Notes: a model not told the origin generated them from the letters alone. A DNA stretch of 64,000 nucleotides from Chakrabartyella piscis (GCA_030067835.1 CP092441.1:558001-622000); one strand, 5' to 3'; counted from the first letter of the stretch, positions 16,892-26,930 are shown. Made by a program: numbers and translations.

Positions 16892-17211
16892 TTTGAAACC
16901 TCCTTGTGGCAAAACTGTCCTAAAACAAGATATGCAAAAATTACGCAAGTAGAACAACCTATAAAAATGTAATCATGTAAAATTTTGGAATGTATCTACA
17001 AGATGTATACACCTTAAAACATAAAAATTGCAAGGTGGTGTAACAAATGTAATCCAAATCAGGGGGGTTGCGTTATTTTTGTATAAAAACACAAAAAAAA
17101 TAAAAAAAATACAATTGACTATGGGAATGTTTCTTGACAGAGCACCCAAAAAGTTATAAAATGTAATGGTGTTTACTACCACTACTTAAATGCTATGTAA
17201 AAAATATTGAT
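16892..17211 (+). promoter_or_regulatory. Divergent region upstream of rny with a sigma-A promoter
   Basis: An AT-rich gap between the divergent M23 gene and rny. The best plus-strand promoter is TTGACA at 17134-17139, a 17-base spacer and TAAAAT at 17157-17162, leaving a leader of about 40 bases. No repeat unit or other gene is seen. Confidence 0.7.
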
Positions 17212-18786
17212 ATGAACATTGAAAAAAGAATAAGGGAGGTGTTTTCCATAGAGCCGATAAGCATTATCATTGGAATTGTCTGTTTGATTGTGGGCGCTAT
17301 TGGTGGCGTATCCTACCGCAAAAAAATTGCGGAAGCAAAAGTAGGGCTTGCTGAAGAGCGAGCAACGAAAATTGTAGAGGATTCTGCCAAAGAAGCAGAA
17401 GCAAGAAAGAAAGAAATCTTGCTAGAAGCAAAAGAAGACAGCATTAGAACCAAAAATGAATTGGAAAAAGAAGTACGTGACAGAAGAAATGAATTGCAAC
17501 GCAACGAACGTAGAATGATTCAAAAAGAAGAAAGTTTGGATCGTAAATCAGAAGCGTTGGAAAAGAAAGATGAGCAAATGTCCAAAAAATTGGAACAATT
17601 GGACAAGCAAAAGGAAGAAGCAAAAATTTTACATGAGAAACAATTGTTGGAATTGGAAAGAATTTCTGGTTTGACAACAGAAGAAGCAAAAACATATATC
17701 CTTGCTACTGTTGAAAATGATGTAAAACACGAAGCAGCAATGCTCATCAAAGAAGTTGAAAACAAAGCGAAATTGGAAGCAGATAGACGCTCCAGAGAAA
17801 TTGTAGCCAATGCCATCCAAAGATGTGCAGTGGATCATGTGGCAGAAACCACTGTTTCTGTTGTACAATTGCCAAACGACGAAATGAAAGGTCGTATCAT
17901 TGGACGTGAAGGTAGAAATATTCGTGCGTTGGAAACTTTAACAGGAATTGAACTGATCATTGATGATACACCAGAAGCAGTAATTTTGTCTGGTTTTGAC
18001 CCTGTGAGACGTGAAATTGCAAGAATTGCATTGGAAAAATTGATTGTAGATGGCCGTGTGCATCCTTCCAGAATCGAAGAAATGGTTGAAAAAGCGAAGA
18101 AAGAAGTAGAAACCATTATTCGTGATGAAGGGGAATCTGCAACATTCGATACAGGTGTAAACGGCTTACACCCAGAACTTGTACGTTTGCTTGGTAAATT
18201 GAAATATAGAACCAGCTACGGACAAAATGTGTTGAAACATTCCATGGAAGTGTCTCATTTGACAGGGCTTTTGGCTGCTGAATTGGGCGTTGATGTGACA
18301 ATGGCAAAACGTGCAGGTCTTTTGCATGACATTGGTAAGAGCATTGACCACGAAATGGAAGGTTCTCACGTAAGTATTGGTGTTGGTTTGTTGAAACGCT
18401 ACAAAGAAAATCAGTTGATCATCAATGCTGTGGAAGCACATCATGGCGATGTGGAACCACAAAGCGTGATTGCTGTTTTGGTACAAGCTGCGGATGCGAT
18501 TTCTGCTGCTAGACCAGGTGCTAGACGTGAAACTTTGGAATCATACATTAAGAGATTGCAAAAATTGGAAGAAATTGCAGAAGGCTTCAAAGGTGTGGAA
18601 AAATCCTTTGCGATCCAAGCTGGTCGTGAACTTCGTATTATGGTATTGTCTGATCAAGTTACAGATGCTGGTATGACCATTTTGGCAAGAGAAGTTGCCA
18701 AACGTATTGAAGAAGAGTTGGAATATCCAGGTCAAATTAAGGTCAATATCATTAGAGAAACACGTGCGGTGGATTACGCAAAGTAA
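17212..18786 (+). CDS. rny: Ribonuclease Y
   Basis: A membrane-anchored endoribonuclease that initiates mRNA decay. The order is an N-terminal membrane helix ([17 protein letters not shown]), a long charged coiled coil to about residue 200, a KH domain ([19 protein letters not shown] near residues 220-240), and an HD domain with HSMEVSH and LLHDIGK near residues 344-380. The ATG at 17212 gives 524 residues but has no ribosome site. GGGAGGT at 17234-17240 is correctly spaced for an in-frame ATA at 17248, which would give a protein beginning at EPISIII, matching the short N-terminus of Bacillus RNase Y. A GTG at 17239 lies inside the ribosome site. The true start is therefore uncertain. Confidence 0.95.
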   Translation: MNIEKRIREVFSIEPISIIIGIVCLIVGAIGGVSYRKKIAEAKVGLAEERATKIVEDSAKEAEARKKEILLEAKEDSIRTKNELEKEVRDRRNELQRNERRMIQKEESLDRKSEALEKKDEQMSKKLEQLDKQKEEAKILHEKQLLELERISGLTTEEAKTYILATVENDVKHEAAMLIKEVENKAKLEADRRSREIVANAIQRCAVDHVAETTVSVVQLPNDEMKGRIIGREGRNIRALETLTGIELIIDDTPEAVILSGFDPVRREIARIALEKLIVDGRVHPSRIEEMVEKAKKEVETIIRDEGESATFDTGVNGLHPELVRLLGKLKYRTSYGQNVLKHSMEVSHLTGLLAAELGVDVTMAKRAGLLHDIGKSIDHEMEGSHVSIGVGLLKRYKENQLIINAVEAHHGDVEPQSVIAVLVQAADAISAARPGARRETLESYIKRLQKLEEIAEGFKGVEKSFAIQAGRELRIMVLSDQVTDAGMTILAREVAKRIEEELEYPGQIKVNIIRETRAVDYAK

Positions 18787-18816
18787 ACAGAAACAATTGG
18801 CATAGTAGTGAAAATG

Positions 18817-18845
18817 AGCGGATAGCGAAAGTTATCCGCTTTTTG
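18817..18845 (+). terminator. Terminator after rny
   Basis: Perfect 8-bp stem AGCGGATA/TATCCGCT with an 8-base loop followed by TTTT, 30 bases after the stop. Confidence 0.9.
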
Positions 18846-19157
18846 TGTACCCAAAATATTGTAGGGGCGATTCACGAATCGCCCGCTATCCCTCTGAATG
18901 ACAGCATATGGCAATTGTAGGGCGGTGGCTTGCTGCCGCCGAATGATACATACAACGGAACGGGAAACCCATCCCCTACAAATCCAATCGCAGGGGCGAT
19001 TCACGAATCGACCGTTTGCATATTCCATAAATTTGCTATAGATATATGAAAATTTGATACCAACCATAAAAACTATTTACTTTACTTATGAGACAAGCTA
19101 GTGTAAAATAAGATGTAATGTTTAAAATCGTATAAACAGCTTAGGAGGCGTTATAGT
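18846..19157. repeat. Cluster of palindromic units upstream of purA
   Basis: TGTAGGG-type units lie at 18860-18889 (arms GGCGATT/AATCGCC), 18915-18944 (GGCGG/CCGCC with loop TGGCTTGCTG) and 18989-19018 (arms CGATT/AATCG). A reverse partial unit ending CCCCTACA is at about 18958-18980. The purA ribosome site (TAGGAGGCG) is at 19142-19150. A purA promoter is probable between 19040 and 19120, but no box is clear enough to call. Confidence 0.75.
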
Positions 19158-20432
19158 ATGGTAAAAGCAATCGTAGGTGCTTGTTGGGGTGACGAAGGTA
19201 AGGGTAAAATTACGGACATGTTGGCAGAAAAAGCAGACATCGTAATCCGTTTCCAAGGTGGTAGCAATGCTGGACATACCATCATCAATGATTATGGTAA
19301 ATTCGCTTTGCATCAAATGCCAAGTGGTGTTTTCAATCCAAATACAGTCAATATCATTGGTACAGGCGTTGCATTCAATGTGCCTTATTTCATGAAAGAA
19401 ATGAGCTATTTGGTGGATAACGGTATCAAAAACCCTAAAATTTTGATTTCTGATAGAGCACAACTTTTGATGCCATATCATATCGCTTTTGACACATATG
19501 AAGAAGCACGTTTGAGTGACAAACAATTCGGTTCCACAAAAAGCGGTATTGCACCATTCTATTCTGATAAATATGCAAAAGTGGGTATCCAAGTTTGTCA
19601 TTTGTTCCACGAAGCAGAATTGATGGAACGTATCGAAGCAGCTTGTACCATCAAAAATGTATTGTTGGAACACTTGTATCACCAACCTACATTGGATCCA
19701 AAAGCAATCTTTGACGAAGTCATCCAATATAGAGATATGATTGCACCTTATGTTGTGAACACAGCAGAATACTTGGACAAAGCAATTAAAGAAGGCAAAG
19801 AAATTTTGTTGGAAGGTCAATTGGGTGCTTTGAAAGATCCGGATCATGGTATCTTCCCAATGACCACATCTTCTTCCACATTGGCAGGTTTTGCAGCAGT
19901 TGGTGCTGGTATTCCTGCTCGCTCCATTGAAAAAGTATACACAGTTGCAAAAGCATATTCTTCTGCAGTTGGTGGTGGTGCATTTGTCAGTGAAATCTTT
20001 GGTGATGAAGCACAAGAGCTTAGAGTTCGTGGTGGTGATGCTGGTGAATTTGGTGCAACTACAGGTAGACCACGTAGAATGGGTTGGTTCGACTGTGTTG
20101 CTACAAGATATGGTTGTATGATGCAAGGTACAACAGATGTTGCTTTCACAGCAATTGACGTTTTGAGCTATTTGGATGAAATCAAAGTTTGTGTTGGTTA
20201 TGAAATCGATGGTGTTGTAACAAAAGAATTCCCTGTAACACCACTTCTCGAAAAAGCAAAACCAGTTTACGAAACATTGGAAGGTTGGAAATGTGACGTG
20301 CGTGGCATTACAGATTTCAATGAATTGCCAGAAAAAGCACAAAACTATGTGACATTTGTAGAAAAAGAATTGGGTTATCCAATCACAATCGTTTCCAATG
20401 GTCCAAAAAGAAGTGAAATTATCTACAGATAA
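19158..20432 (+). CDS. purA: Adenylosuccinate synthetase
   Basis: A 424-residue GTP-dependent ligase forming adenylosuccinate from IMP and aspartate, the first committed step to AMP. The P-loop ACWGDEGKGKITD is at the N-terminus, with QGGSNAGHTI near residue 35 and the catalytic His in that stretch. The C-terminal GTP-binding and signature region includes ATRYGC. Length and start (AGGAGG 8 bases upstream) are normal. It is monocistronic, with a terminator just downstream. Confidence 0.97.
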   Translation: MVKAIVGACWGDEGKGKITDMLAEKADIVIRFQGGSNAGHTIINDYGKFALHQMPSGVFNPNTVNIIGTGVAFNVPYFMKEMSYLVDNGIKNPKILISDRAQLLMPYHIAFDTYEEARLSDKQFGSTKSGIAPFYSDKYAKVGIQVCHLFHEAELMERIEAACTIKNVLLEHLYHQPTLDPKAIFDEVIQYRDMIAPYVVNTAEYLDKAIKEGKEILLEGQLGALKDPDHGIFPMTTSSSTLAGFAAVGAGIPARSIEKVYTVAKAYSSAVGGGAFVSEIFGDEAQELRVRGGDAGEFGATTGRPRRMGWFDCVATRYGCMMQGTTDVAFTAIDVLSYLDEIKVCVGYEIDGVVTKEFPVTPLLEKAKPVYETLEGWKCDVRGITDFNELPEKAQNYVTFVEKELGYPITIVSNGPKRSEIIYR

Positions 20433-20448
20433 TCATGTTATAAAATCG

Positions 20449-20478
20449 GAGTCTACCGAAATGGTGGGCTCTTTTTTT
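20449..20478 (+). terminator. Terminator after purA
   Basis: Nine paired bases (GAGTCTACC/GGTGGGCTC, with G-U pairs) and a GAAAT loop, followed by seven T. Confidence 0.9.
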
Positions 20479-20504
20479 ACGGGCGTTCACATGCTACGTG
20501 GGAT

Positions 20505-20534
20505 TTGTAGGGACAGATTCTATATCTGTCCGTT
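20505..20534. repeat. Palindromic unit between purA and ecfA1
   Basis: A unit with arms GGACAGAT/ATCTGTCC and borders TGTAGGG and CCGTTTT. Confidence 0.85.
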
Positions 20535-20682
20535 TTATCATTCCATAACTGTATCCATACAATTTTCCTACATTCCAACATTGGCTTGACTTTTATATAG
20601 AAAAAACGTATCCTTATTATGATTGTAAAATAAAGGATGGGGTATTCTGCAAAGAAACCCTATATAGAAATTAGGTGAAACG

Positions 20683-21549
20683 ATGAATATGGTCAAATCA
20701 GAACACTTGACATATGAATATACAAGAATTACAGAGGATGCAAATGGTGAAGTCCATGAAAAAATCACTGCTCTAAGCGATGTGAATATCACCATCGAAC
20801 AAGGCGAATTTGTTGTGGTTTTGGGACACAATGGATCTGGAAAATCCACATTTGCAAAACACATCAATGCCCTTTTGGAACCCACCAAAGGTACTTTATG
20901 TGTGAAGGATATGGACACTAGAAATGGCGATTTGCTTTGGGATATCCGTCAATCTGCTGGGATGGTATTCCAAAATCCAGACAACCAGTTGGTGGCAACC
21001 ATCGTAGAAGAAGATATTGCTTTTGGTCCAGAAAATATGGGAGTGGAACCATCAGAAATCCGCAAACGTGTAGATGAAGCCTTGGCAACGGTACGCATGG
21101 AACAATATGCAACTTATTCACCATCCAAATTGTCAGGTGGTCAAAAACAAAGAATTGCAATTGCAGGTGTTTTGGCAATGAAACCAGACTGTATTGTTTT
21201 GGATGAACCAACAGCAATGTTGGACCCTGTGGGTAGAAAAGAAGTCTTAGAAACCATTCGTAGATTGAACCGAGAAGAAGGTATCACCATCATTTTGATT
21301 ACCCATTATATGGATGAAGCGGTGCAAGCAGATCGTGTCTATGTCATTGACGATGGAAAATTGGTGATGGAAGGTGTACCAAAGGAAATTTTTTCACAGG
21401 TGGAACGCTTACAAGGCTATGGTTTGGATGTGCCACAGGTGACAGAAGTTGCCTATTTATTACGCAAAGAAGGCATTGATTTGCCAGCAGATATTTTGAC
21501 GATAGAAGAAATGGTAGGTGCAATATGTCAATACAAATCAACCATTTGA
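20683..21549 (+). CDS. ecfA1: Energy-coupling factor transporter ATPase EcfA1
   Basis: A 288-residue ABC ATPase of the general ECF vitamin/metal uptake module. Walker A is GHNGSGKST near residue 49, the Q-loop is VFQNPDNQ, the signature is LSGGQKQR and Walker B is [13 protein letters not shown]. The C-terminal extension is typical of EcfA. The ribosome site is AGGTGA. It overlaps ecfA2 by 25 bases. A single shared module like this serves several substrate-binding S components encoded elsewhere, so the substrate is unknown from here. Confidence 0.94.
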   Translation: MNMVKSEHLTYEYTRITEDANGEVHEKITALSDVNITIEQGEFVVVLGHNGSGKSTFAKHINALLEPTKGTLCVKDMDTRNGDLLWDIRQSAGMVFQNPDNQLVATIVEEDIAFGPENMGVEPSEIRKRVDEALATVRMEQYATYSPSKLSGGQKQRIAIAGVLAMKPDCIVLDEPTAMLDPVGRKEVLETIRRLNREEGITIILITHYMDEAVQADRVYVIDDGKLVMEGVPKEIFSQVERLQGYGLDVPQVTEVAYLLRKEGIDLPADILTIEEMVGAICQYKSTI

Positions 21550-22388
21550 CCCATATATATAACCCAGATACCGCTTTTCAAAAGGTGGCACTTGACGATG
21601 TGACCTTGGAAATTACAAGAGGTGAATTTTTGGGTTTGATTGGACATACAGGTTCTGGAAAATCCACACTCATTCAACATTTGAATGGTACCATTTCACC
21701 AACAAAAGGTGAGATTCTTTTGGATGGAGAAAATATCCATCAAAACAAGTTGAAAACAAAGGAAGTTAGAAGAAAAATTGGTTTGGCGTTTCAATACCCA
21801 GAATACCAATTGTTTGAAATCACAGTGTACCAAGATGTTGCATTTGGACCTACAAATCTAGGTTTATCTAAGGAAGAAATCCATGAAAATGTGGTTTCTG
21901 CTTTGGAAATGGTCGGCATTGGTACAGAATTGTATGAAAAATCTCCATTTGCGTTGTCAGGTGGTCAAAAAAGACGTGTTGCCATTGCTGGTGTTTTGGC
22001 AATGAACCCAGAAATTTTGATTTTGGACGAGCCAACAGCTGGACTAGATCCAAAGGGTCGTGATGAAATCTTGGCAGCCATAAAAAACCTTCACAAAGAA
22101 CGTGGTTTGACTGTCATTTTGGTTAGCCATAGTATGGAAGATGTGGCAAAGTTGGTGGATCGTATTGTGGTGATGCATAGCGGTCAAATTGCCATGTCTG
22201 GAACACCAAAAGAAGTCTTTTCTCATGTGGAAGAATTGGAACAAATGGGTCTAGCTGCACCACAAGTCAGCTATGTGTGCAAAGAATTGCGTAGAAAAGG
22301 CTATGCGATTCCAGAAGATGTGTATACTGTATCAGAACTAAAAGAAATGTTGTTGCAAATGCTCCAAGAGAAAGGGGTGAGCCAATGA
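21525..22388 (+). CDS. ecfA2: Energy-coupling factor transporter ATPase EcfA2
   Basis: The second ECF ATPase, 287 residues. It has Walker [10 protein letters not shown], the Q-loop [14 protein letters not shown] (the YPEYQLF form is characteristic of EcfA2), the signature LSGGQKRR and Walker [14 protein letters not shown]. It overlaps both neighbours (25 bases with ecfA1, 4 with ecfT), indicating coupled translation of the complex. Confidence 0.94.
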   Translation: MSIQINHLTHIYNPDTAFQKVALDDVTLEITRGEFLGLIGHTGSGKSTLIQHLNGTISPTKGEILLDGENIHQNKLKTKEVRRKIGLAFQYPEYQLFEITVYQDVAFGPTNLGLSKEEIHENVVSALEMVGIGTELYEKSPFALSGGQKRRVAIAGVLAMNPEILILDEPTAGLDPKGRDEILAAIKNLHKERGLTVILVSHSMEDVAKLVDRIVVMHSGQIAMSGTPKEVFSHVEELEQMGLAAPQVSYVCKELRRKGYAIPEDVYTVSELKEMLLQMLQEKGVSQ

Positions 22389-23194
22389 TTCGAGACATTA
22401 CCATTGGACAGTTCTATCCAGTCGATTCTTTGGTGCATAAGATGGATGCAAGGGCGAAATTGGCTTTGACCATGATGTATATCATCACGCTGTTCTTCAT
22501 CAAATCTTTTGTGGGATATGGCTTTGTGTTGTTGGTGTTGTGTGCCATCATCAAATTGTCCCATGTACCCCTGAAATTTATGCTCAAGGGTATCCGTAGC
22601 ATTATGGTGATTATTGTGTTTACAGCACTGATCAATCTCTTTTTGACCAAAGGTGAACATGTTTTGTGGGAGTTTGGCATTTTGCATTTGACCATAGAAG
22701 GCATTGTTTTGGCAACTCAGATGTGTGTGCGTTTGGTGATGTTGATTATGGGTTCTTCTGTTTTGACATTGACTACAACACCCATCCAGTTGACAGATGC
22801 CATTGAAGCGTTGTTGCGACCATTGAAAAAAATTGGTGTGCCAGCACATGAAATTGCTATGATGATGACCATTGCTTTGCGTTTCATTCCAACACTTTTG
22901 GATGAAACCGATAAGATTATGAAGGCACAACAAGCCAGAGGTGCTGATTTTGAAACAGGTAACTTGATGCAACGTGCAAAAAGCTTGATTCCCATTTTGG
23001 TACCACTGTTTATTTCTGCTTTTAGACGTGCAGAAGAGCTTGCAAATGCTATGGAAGCCAGATGTTACCATGGTGATGAAAATAGAACTCGCATGAACCA
23101 AATGCATATGAAACAAATGGATTGGATTGCGGTGTGCCTGTGTGTGATTTATACAGGCGTGATTGTTGCATTGCGATTTTTACCAGTGGTGTAA
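22385..23194 (+). CDS. ecfT: Energy-coupling factor transporter transmembrane protein EcfT
   Basis: A 269-residue membrane scaffold of the ECF transporter. The opening [19 protein letters not shown] is the EcfT signature, and the cytoplasmic coupling helices carry AQQARGADF and [13 protein letters not shown] (Ala-Arg-Gly motifs that dock onto EcfA). Five or so hydrophobic segments are visible. In most Clostridia truA-rplM-rpsI follows directly; here a DMT transporter gene intervenes. Confidence 0.93.
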   Translation: MIRDITIGQFYPVDSLVHKMDARAKLALTMMYIITLFFIKSFVGYGFVLLVLCAIIKLSHVPLKFMLKGIRSIMVIIVFTALINLFLTKGEHVLWEFGILHLTIEGIVLATQMCVRLVMLIMGSSVLTLTTTPIQLTDAIEALLRPLKKIGVPAHEIAMMMTIALRFIPTLLDETDKIMKAQQARGADFETGNLMQRAKSLIPILVPLFISAFRRAEELANAMEARCYHGDENRTRMNQMHMKQMDWIAVCLCVIYTGVIVALRFLPVV

Positions 23195-23212
23195 CAGGAT
23201 TAGGAGAAACTT

Positions 23213-24091
23213 ATGAACAATCAAACAAAAGGTGCAGTATATATGATATTGTCAGCGTTTGCATTTGCTTTTATGCAAGCTATGATTGCCAAAACAGCAG
23301 ATGTAATTCCGTTGTTTGAGCAGTTGTTTTTGCGTAATTTTATTGCAGCCATCATTGCATATATCAGTATTTATCGAGAAAAACTACCAGTATTTGGTAC
23401 AAAAGGCAATCGTAAACTGTTGTGGGCTCGTTCTTTGACTGGCTATTTTGGTATGATCACTTTGTTTTACGCATCTTCACGTGCAAGCCAAGGGGATGTG
23501 GCAATTATTTTGAAAATGTCACCCTTTGTGGTCACCATTGCAGCGGTGATGTTCTTGGGTGAAAAAGCAACTAGATATGAAATTATTGCATTGTTGGTGG
23601 CGTTTGTGGGTGCTTTCTTTGTGGCAAATCCAGAATTCAACTCCAATGTATTTCCATTGATTGTGGCATTTGTTTCCTGTGTGTTTGCGGGACTTGCCTA
23701 TACATTTGTCAGTGCATTAAAAGGAAGAGAACATCCAAAAGTAATCATTTTCTTCTTCTCCATGGTATCGACTGTCATTACATTTCCCATTATGTTGCAA
23801 GATTTTGTAATGCCTGATTTGAAATATGGAGTGATGTTGTTGTCCATTGGTGTTTCAGCTGCAATTGGACAGTTGGCACTGACCTATAGCTATGCCATGT
23901 CAAAGGCTTCTGAAGTGAGCATCTACAACTATTCTGGTATTATTTTCTCTATGCTTTTGGGATATATGATGCTTGGACAATCCATGATTTTCACATCTTT
24001 AATTGGTGGGGCGTTGGTCATTGGCGCAGGATGCCTTGCTTTCTTTGGCAATCGTCATTTGGAACATAAACAAAATACACACGCTTTGTAG
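23213..24091 (+). CDS. DMT-superfamily (EamA) transporter
   Basis: A 292-residue integral membrane protein with about ten predicted helices and the two EamA repeats (first to about residue 140, second from about 155 to 280). The conserved LRNFIAAIIAY and FLGEKATRYEIIALL segments are typical. Members export amino acids, metabolites or nucleotide sugars; the substrate cannot be inferred. It starts 18 bases after ecfT with an AGGAG site. Its position splits the otherwise conserved ecfT-truA junction, so it may be an insertion into the operon. Confidence 0.88.
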   Translation: MNNQTKGAVYMILSAFAFAFMQAMIAKTADVIPLFEQLFLRNFIAAIIAYISIYREKLPVFGTKGNRKLLWARSLTGYFGMITLFYASSRASQGDVAIILKMSPFVVTIAAVMFLGEKATRYEIIALLVAFVGAFFVANPEFNSNVFPLIVAFVSCVFAGLAYTFVSALKGREHPKVIIFFFSMVSTVITFPIMLQDFVMPDLKYGVMLLSIGVSAAIGQLALTYSYAMSKASEVSIYNYSGIIFSMLLGYMMLGQSMIFTSLIGGALVIGAGCLAFFGNRHLEHKQNTHAL

Positions 24092-24277
24092 GGGATGGGT
24101 TTCCCATCCTGCAAGGATTCGCAGAAATGAAAGATTCTTCATTACATTCAGAATGACACTATTTGTGCGTGGTGGTATTTTATGTAGGATAGATATGGAA
24201 TTTTGTAGGGAATGGAGGTGGTGCTTTGCACCGTAGATTTGACCATTCCGTAATCTAAACATTAGAAAGAGGATTTT
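24086..24277. repeat. Palindromic units between the DMT gene and truA
   Basis: Unit 24086-24115 (arms GGGATGGG/CCCATCCT) begins within the last codons of the DMT gene. A separate dispersed repeat, AGATTCTTC...TCAGAATGACA, occupies about 24129-24158. Unit 24203-24253 is an expanded copy: its outer arms GGGAATGG/CCATTCC hold an inserted hairpin, GGTGC-TTT-GCACC. Confidence 0.8.
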
Positions 24278-25027
24278 ATGCGACGTATTTTATTGACCGT
24301 TGCCTATGATGGCACAAATTATAATGGTTGGCAAAAACAGAATAGTCCACCAGTACCCACCATTCAAGGTGCTTTGGAGTTGGCTCTTGGTCAAATGCTT
24401 GGAGATGATACCATCACATGTACAGGTGCCAGCAGAACCGATAAAGGGGTACATGCCATTGGTCAACGTGTCATTGTGGATGTGGAAACCACCATACCAA
24501 CAGATAAAATCCATTTGGCAATTAAAAGGTATTTGCCAGAAGATATTTCCATTGTGGGTGTAGAAGATGTGGCAGATGACTTTCATCCACGCTTGATGTG
24601 TCAGAAAAAAACATACGAATATCGTATTTGGAATGCTGGTTGGGAAAATCCAAAGGAACGTTTGTATTCTGGATATTGTAGAGAATATTTGGATGTGGAA
24701 CGAATGCAAGAAGGTGCCAATTATATTTTGGGTACCCATGATTTTGCTGCATTTTGTGCAACAGGAAGCTCTGTGAAAACCACAGTGCGTCATATTTACG
24801 ATTGTACCGTCACACGTGAAAGAGAGTATGTGCGTATTCTTGTAACAGGAAGCGGGTTCTTGTATAATATGGTGCGTATCATTGCAGGTACTTTGATTTA
24901 TGTAGGAAAAGGTAAATTCCAACCAGAAGATGTGAAAAGCATTATCGAAAGCCTAGACCGAACACAAGCGGGCTACACTGCTGAAGCACAAGGTTTGACA
25001 CTGGTGGATATGTTTTATGAGTTGTAG
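24278..25027 (+). CDS. truA: tRNA pseudouridine(38-40) synthase TruA
   Basis: A 249-residue pseudouridine synthase acting on the anticodon stem. The catalytic aspartate is in GASRTDKGVHA near residue 55, and the start YDGTNYNGWQ is the family signature. TGSGFLYNMVRIIAGTL near residue 190 is also conserved. The length is normal. It lies upstream of rplM-rpsI, as is common, but a strong separate promoter precedes rplM here. Confidence 0.95.
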   Translation: MRRILLTVAYDGTNYNGWQKQNSPPVPTIQGALELALGQMLGDDTITCTGASRTDKGVHAIGQRVIVDVETTIPTDKIHLAIKRYLPEDISIVGVEDVADDFHPRLMCQKKTYEYRIWNAGWENPKERLYSGYCREYLDVERMQEGANYILGTHDFAAFCATGSSVKTTVRHIYDCTVTREREYVRILVTGSGFLYNMVRIIAGTLIYVGKGKFQPEDVKSIIESLDRTQAGYTAEAQGLTLVDMFYEL

Positions 25028-25190
25028 GGTTGATTCACGAATCAACCGTCATGAATTGCCATCAAACATAAATATAATTGTAGGGTGGTGGCTTGCTGCC
25101 GCCGTAATCAACCACCAAAATCCATCAATACAACACAATCGTAGGGAATGGAGGTGGTGCTTTGCACCGTAGATTTGACCATTCCGTGAT
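25022..25190. repeat. Array of three palindromic units after truA
   Basis: Units at 25022-25051 (arms GGTTGATT/AATCAACC, starting at the truA stop), 25079-25108 (GGCGG-like arms: GGTGG...CCGCC) and 25140-25190 (expanded form with the inserted GGTGC-TTT-GCACC hairpin, nearly identical to 24203-24253). They are separated by similar 28-31 base linkers of the form CATCAAA...AATTG. Confidence 0.85.
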
Positions 25191-25247
25191 AAATCACTCA
25201 ATTTATCAAAATATTTCCAAAAAACTTGATTTTTCAAGGAAAATCCA

Positions 25248-25276
25248 TTGACAACAACAAATGGATGTACTATAAT
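25248..25276 (+). promoter_or_regulatory. Consensus sigma-A promoter of rplM-rpsI
   Basis: TTGACA at 25248-25253, exactly 17 bases, then TATAAT at 25271-25276: a perfect consensus promoter about 200 bases before rplM. Confidence 0.92.
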
Positions 25277-25283
25277 AATAAAG

Positions 25284-25482
25284 CTGTATTTTGAATATAG
25301 TCTATATTGAATTTAAAGTCAAATGGCTTTGAATATATGTTTCTTAGGGCAATATCATTGCCCAGAGGTGGGACCCAATAAGTTATGTGAAAATCACATA
25401 ATGGAGATTGATCGTAAATTTCCCAATTTGCGACAAAGTCAAAGGGTCAAACAAAATATTATGAATAGGGAGGTAAAGAACC
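25284..25482 (+). promoter_or_regulatory. Long structured leader of rplM-rpsI, possible L13 autoregulatory leader
   Basis: The predicted transcript has a roughly 195-base 5' leader containing two perfect hairpins: GGGCAAT-ATC-ATTGCCC at 25347-25363 and TTATGTGA-AAA-TCACATAA at 25383-25401, with a GGTGGGACCC stretch between. Ribosomal-protein leaders of the L13 type are known upstream of rplM in Firmicutes, and this is the position expected for one. I cannot confirm a match to that family's consensus by eye. Confidence 0.45.
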
Positions 25483-25920
25483 ATGAGAACAACTTACATT
25501 GCAAAAGAAGCAGATGTAACAAAGAAGTGGTACGTAATCGACGCAACAGATTTGATCTTGGGTCGTTTGTCCACAGAAGTAGCAAACATTTTGAGAGGTA
25601 AAAACAAACCTCAATACGCACCAAATGCAGATATGGGTGATTATGTAATCATCGTAAATGCAGAAAAAGTTGCTGTAACAGGCAAAAAAATGGAACAAAA
25701 AATGTACTACAAACATTCCGGCTATGTTGGCGGTTTGAAAGAAACAAGAATGGACAAAATGATGCAAGCTCACCCTGAAAGAATTATCGAGCACTCCGTA
25801 AAAGGTATGCTTCCTAAAAATGCTTTGGGTAGAAAAATGTTCAGCAAATTGCACATCTATGCAGGCGCAGAACATCCACATGCAGCACAAAAACCTGAAA
25901 CATTGGAACTTAAATTTTAA
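25483..25920 (+). CDS. rplM: 50S ribosomal protein L13
   Basis: A 145-residue large-subunit protein. [21 protein letters not shown] at the N-terminus, the [11 protein letters not shown] segment and [12 protein letters not shown] near residue 110 are diagnostic. The ribosome site is AGGGAGG. It is cotranscribed with rpsI 18 bases downstream. Confidence 0.98.
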   Translation: MRTTYIAKEADVTKKWYVIDATDLILGRLSTEVANILRGKNKPQYAPNADMGDYVIIVNAEKVAVTGKKMEQKMYYKHSGYVGGLKETRMDKMMQAHPERIIEHSVKGMLPKNALGRKMFSKLHIYAGAEHPHAAQKPETLELKF

Positions 25921-25938
25921 TCGAAGGAGGAAGGCATA

Positions 25939-26331
25939 ATGGCAGCAGCTAGATATTATGGTACAGGTAGAAGAAAATCTTCCGTAGCTCGTGTATATTT
26001 GGTACCAGGCAACGGTAAAGTAACAATCAACAAAAGAGACATGGATGCGTACTTCGGTTTGGAAACATTGAAATTGATTGTACGTCAACCTTTGGAATTG
26101 ACAGAAACAACAGCTAAATTTGACGTTTTGGTTAACGTGAAAGGTGGCGGTTTCACAGGCCAAGCTGGCGCAATCAGACATGGTATTTCCAGAGCTTTGT
26201 TGCAAGCTGATGGCGACTACAGACCTGCTTTGAAAAAAGCTGGCTTCTTGACTCGTGATCCAAGAATGAAAGAACGTAAAAAATACGGTCTTAAAGCAGC
26301 TCGTAGAGCACCTCAATTCTCTAAAAGATAA
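25939..26331 (+). CDS. rpsI: 30S ribosomal protein S9
   Basis: A 130-residue small-subunit protein with the family opening [14 protein letters not shown] and the conserved basic C-terminus ending RRAPQFSKR, whose tail contacts P-site tRNA. The ribosome site is AAGGAGG. It is followed by a terminator. Confidence 0.98.
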   Translation: MAAARYYGTGRRKSSVARVYLVPGNGKVTINKRDMDAYFGLETLKLIVRQPLELTETTAKFDVLVNVKGGGFTGQAGAIRHGISRALLQADGDYRPALKKAGFLTRDPRMKERKKYGLKAARRAPQFSKR

Positions 26332-26353
26332 TTTCCCTTTTGGGATGCTTTGG

Positions 26354-26385
26354 AAGAACCTCATTTTTATGGGGTTCTTTTTTTA
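26354..26385 (+). terminator. Terminator after rpsI
   Basis: Ten paired bases (AAGAACCTCA/TGGGGTTCTT) followed by a T-run. Confidence 0.92.
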
Positions 26386-26491
26386 TGAATGCAAAAGACC
26401 AGAAAATCAAAGCAGTTGACAGAAAAAAGTTGGAGGAGTAGAATGGAAATAGTGAAGTGATATGGGCGTTCTTTATTGAGGGGAGAAAATT

Positions 26492-26908
26492 ATGAAAAAT
26501 CAAACTTTTTCAAAGCAACAATTATTGGCTGTTTTGGAAGCCAACGACAAAGAAGCAGAAAAAATATTGAAAAACGAAGAGAAGTTTGAAAGATTGATTG
26601 CAAGATTAGAAGAAAAAATTAAAATGGTTCCTGTGCTTGGGGAATATCTTAGTGAGTTGGTTTGTTTGGTGGCACTTGTAAGAAGCTATATCAAAAAAGA
26701 ATATACAGATATACCTCTTGGAACGATTATTATGATTATTTCGGCAATTTTATATATTGTTAGTCCTGTGGATTTGATTCCTGACTCTATTCCGGGAATT
26801 GGTTATTTAGATGATGTTGCAGTTTTAGCTCTTGTATTAAAGGGAATTCATTCTGATGTGGAAGAATTTAAAGCTTGGCGTGTAGCAAATGGTGAAGTAG
26901 AGCTGTAA
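26492..26908 (+). CDS. YkvA-type DUF1232 membrane protein
   Basis: A 138-residue protein. The N-terminal half is charged and probably helical. The C-terminal half is the DUF1232 domain, with a hydrophobic stretch (IPLGTIIMIISAILYIVSP) followed by the signature VDLIPDSIPGIGYLDD. Function of the family is unknown. The gene is monocistronic, with an own start (GGGGAG site) and a terminator (26931-26959). Codon use is slightly more AT-rich than the surrounding housekeeping genes. Confidence 0.85.
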   Translation: MKNQTFSKQQLLAVLEANDKEAEKILKNEEKFERLIARLEEKIKMVPVLGEYLSELVCLVALVRSYIKKEYTDIPLGTIIMIISAILYIVSPVDLIPDSIPGIGYLDDVAVLALVLKGIHSDVEEFKAWRVANGEVEL

Positions 26909-26930
26909 GAAGAAGGATGTTGTATGGTGA

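Noticed and set aside
19019..19157. Purine riboswitch upstream of purA
   Set aside because: No recognisable conserved core of a purine or PRPP riboswitch, and the leader is short.
19122..20342. 406-codon minus-strand frame opposite purA
   Set aside because: It is a mirror of purA, very rich in Cys, Phe and His, without a ribosome site. Similar long mirrors opposite der (9028-10017), recA and rnj were rejected for the same reason.
24997..25200. CRISPR-like regular spacing of repeats after truA
   Set aside because: The repeats are individual palindromes with different arms and there are no unique spacers of constant length or cas genes.
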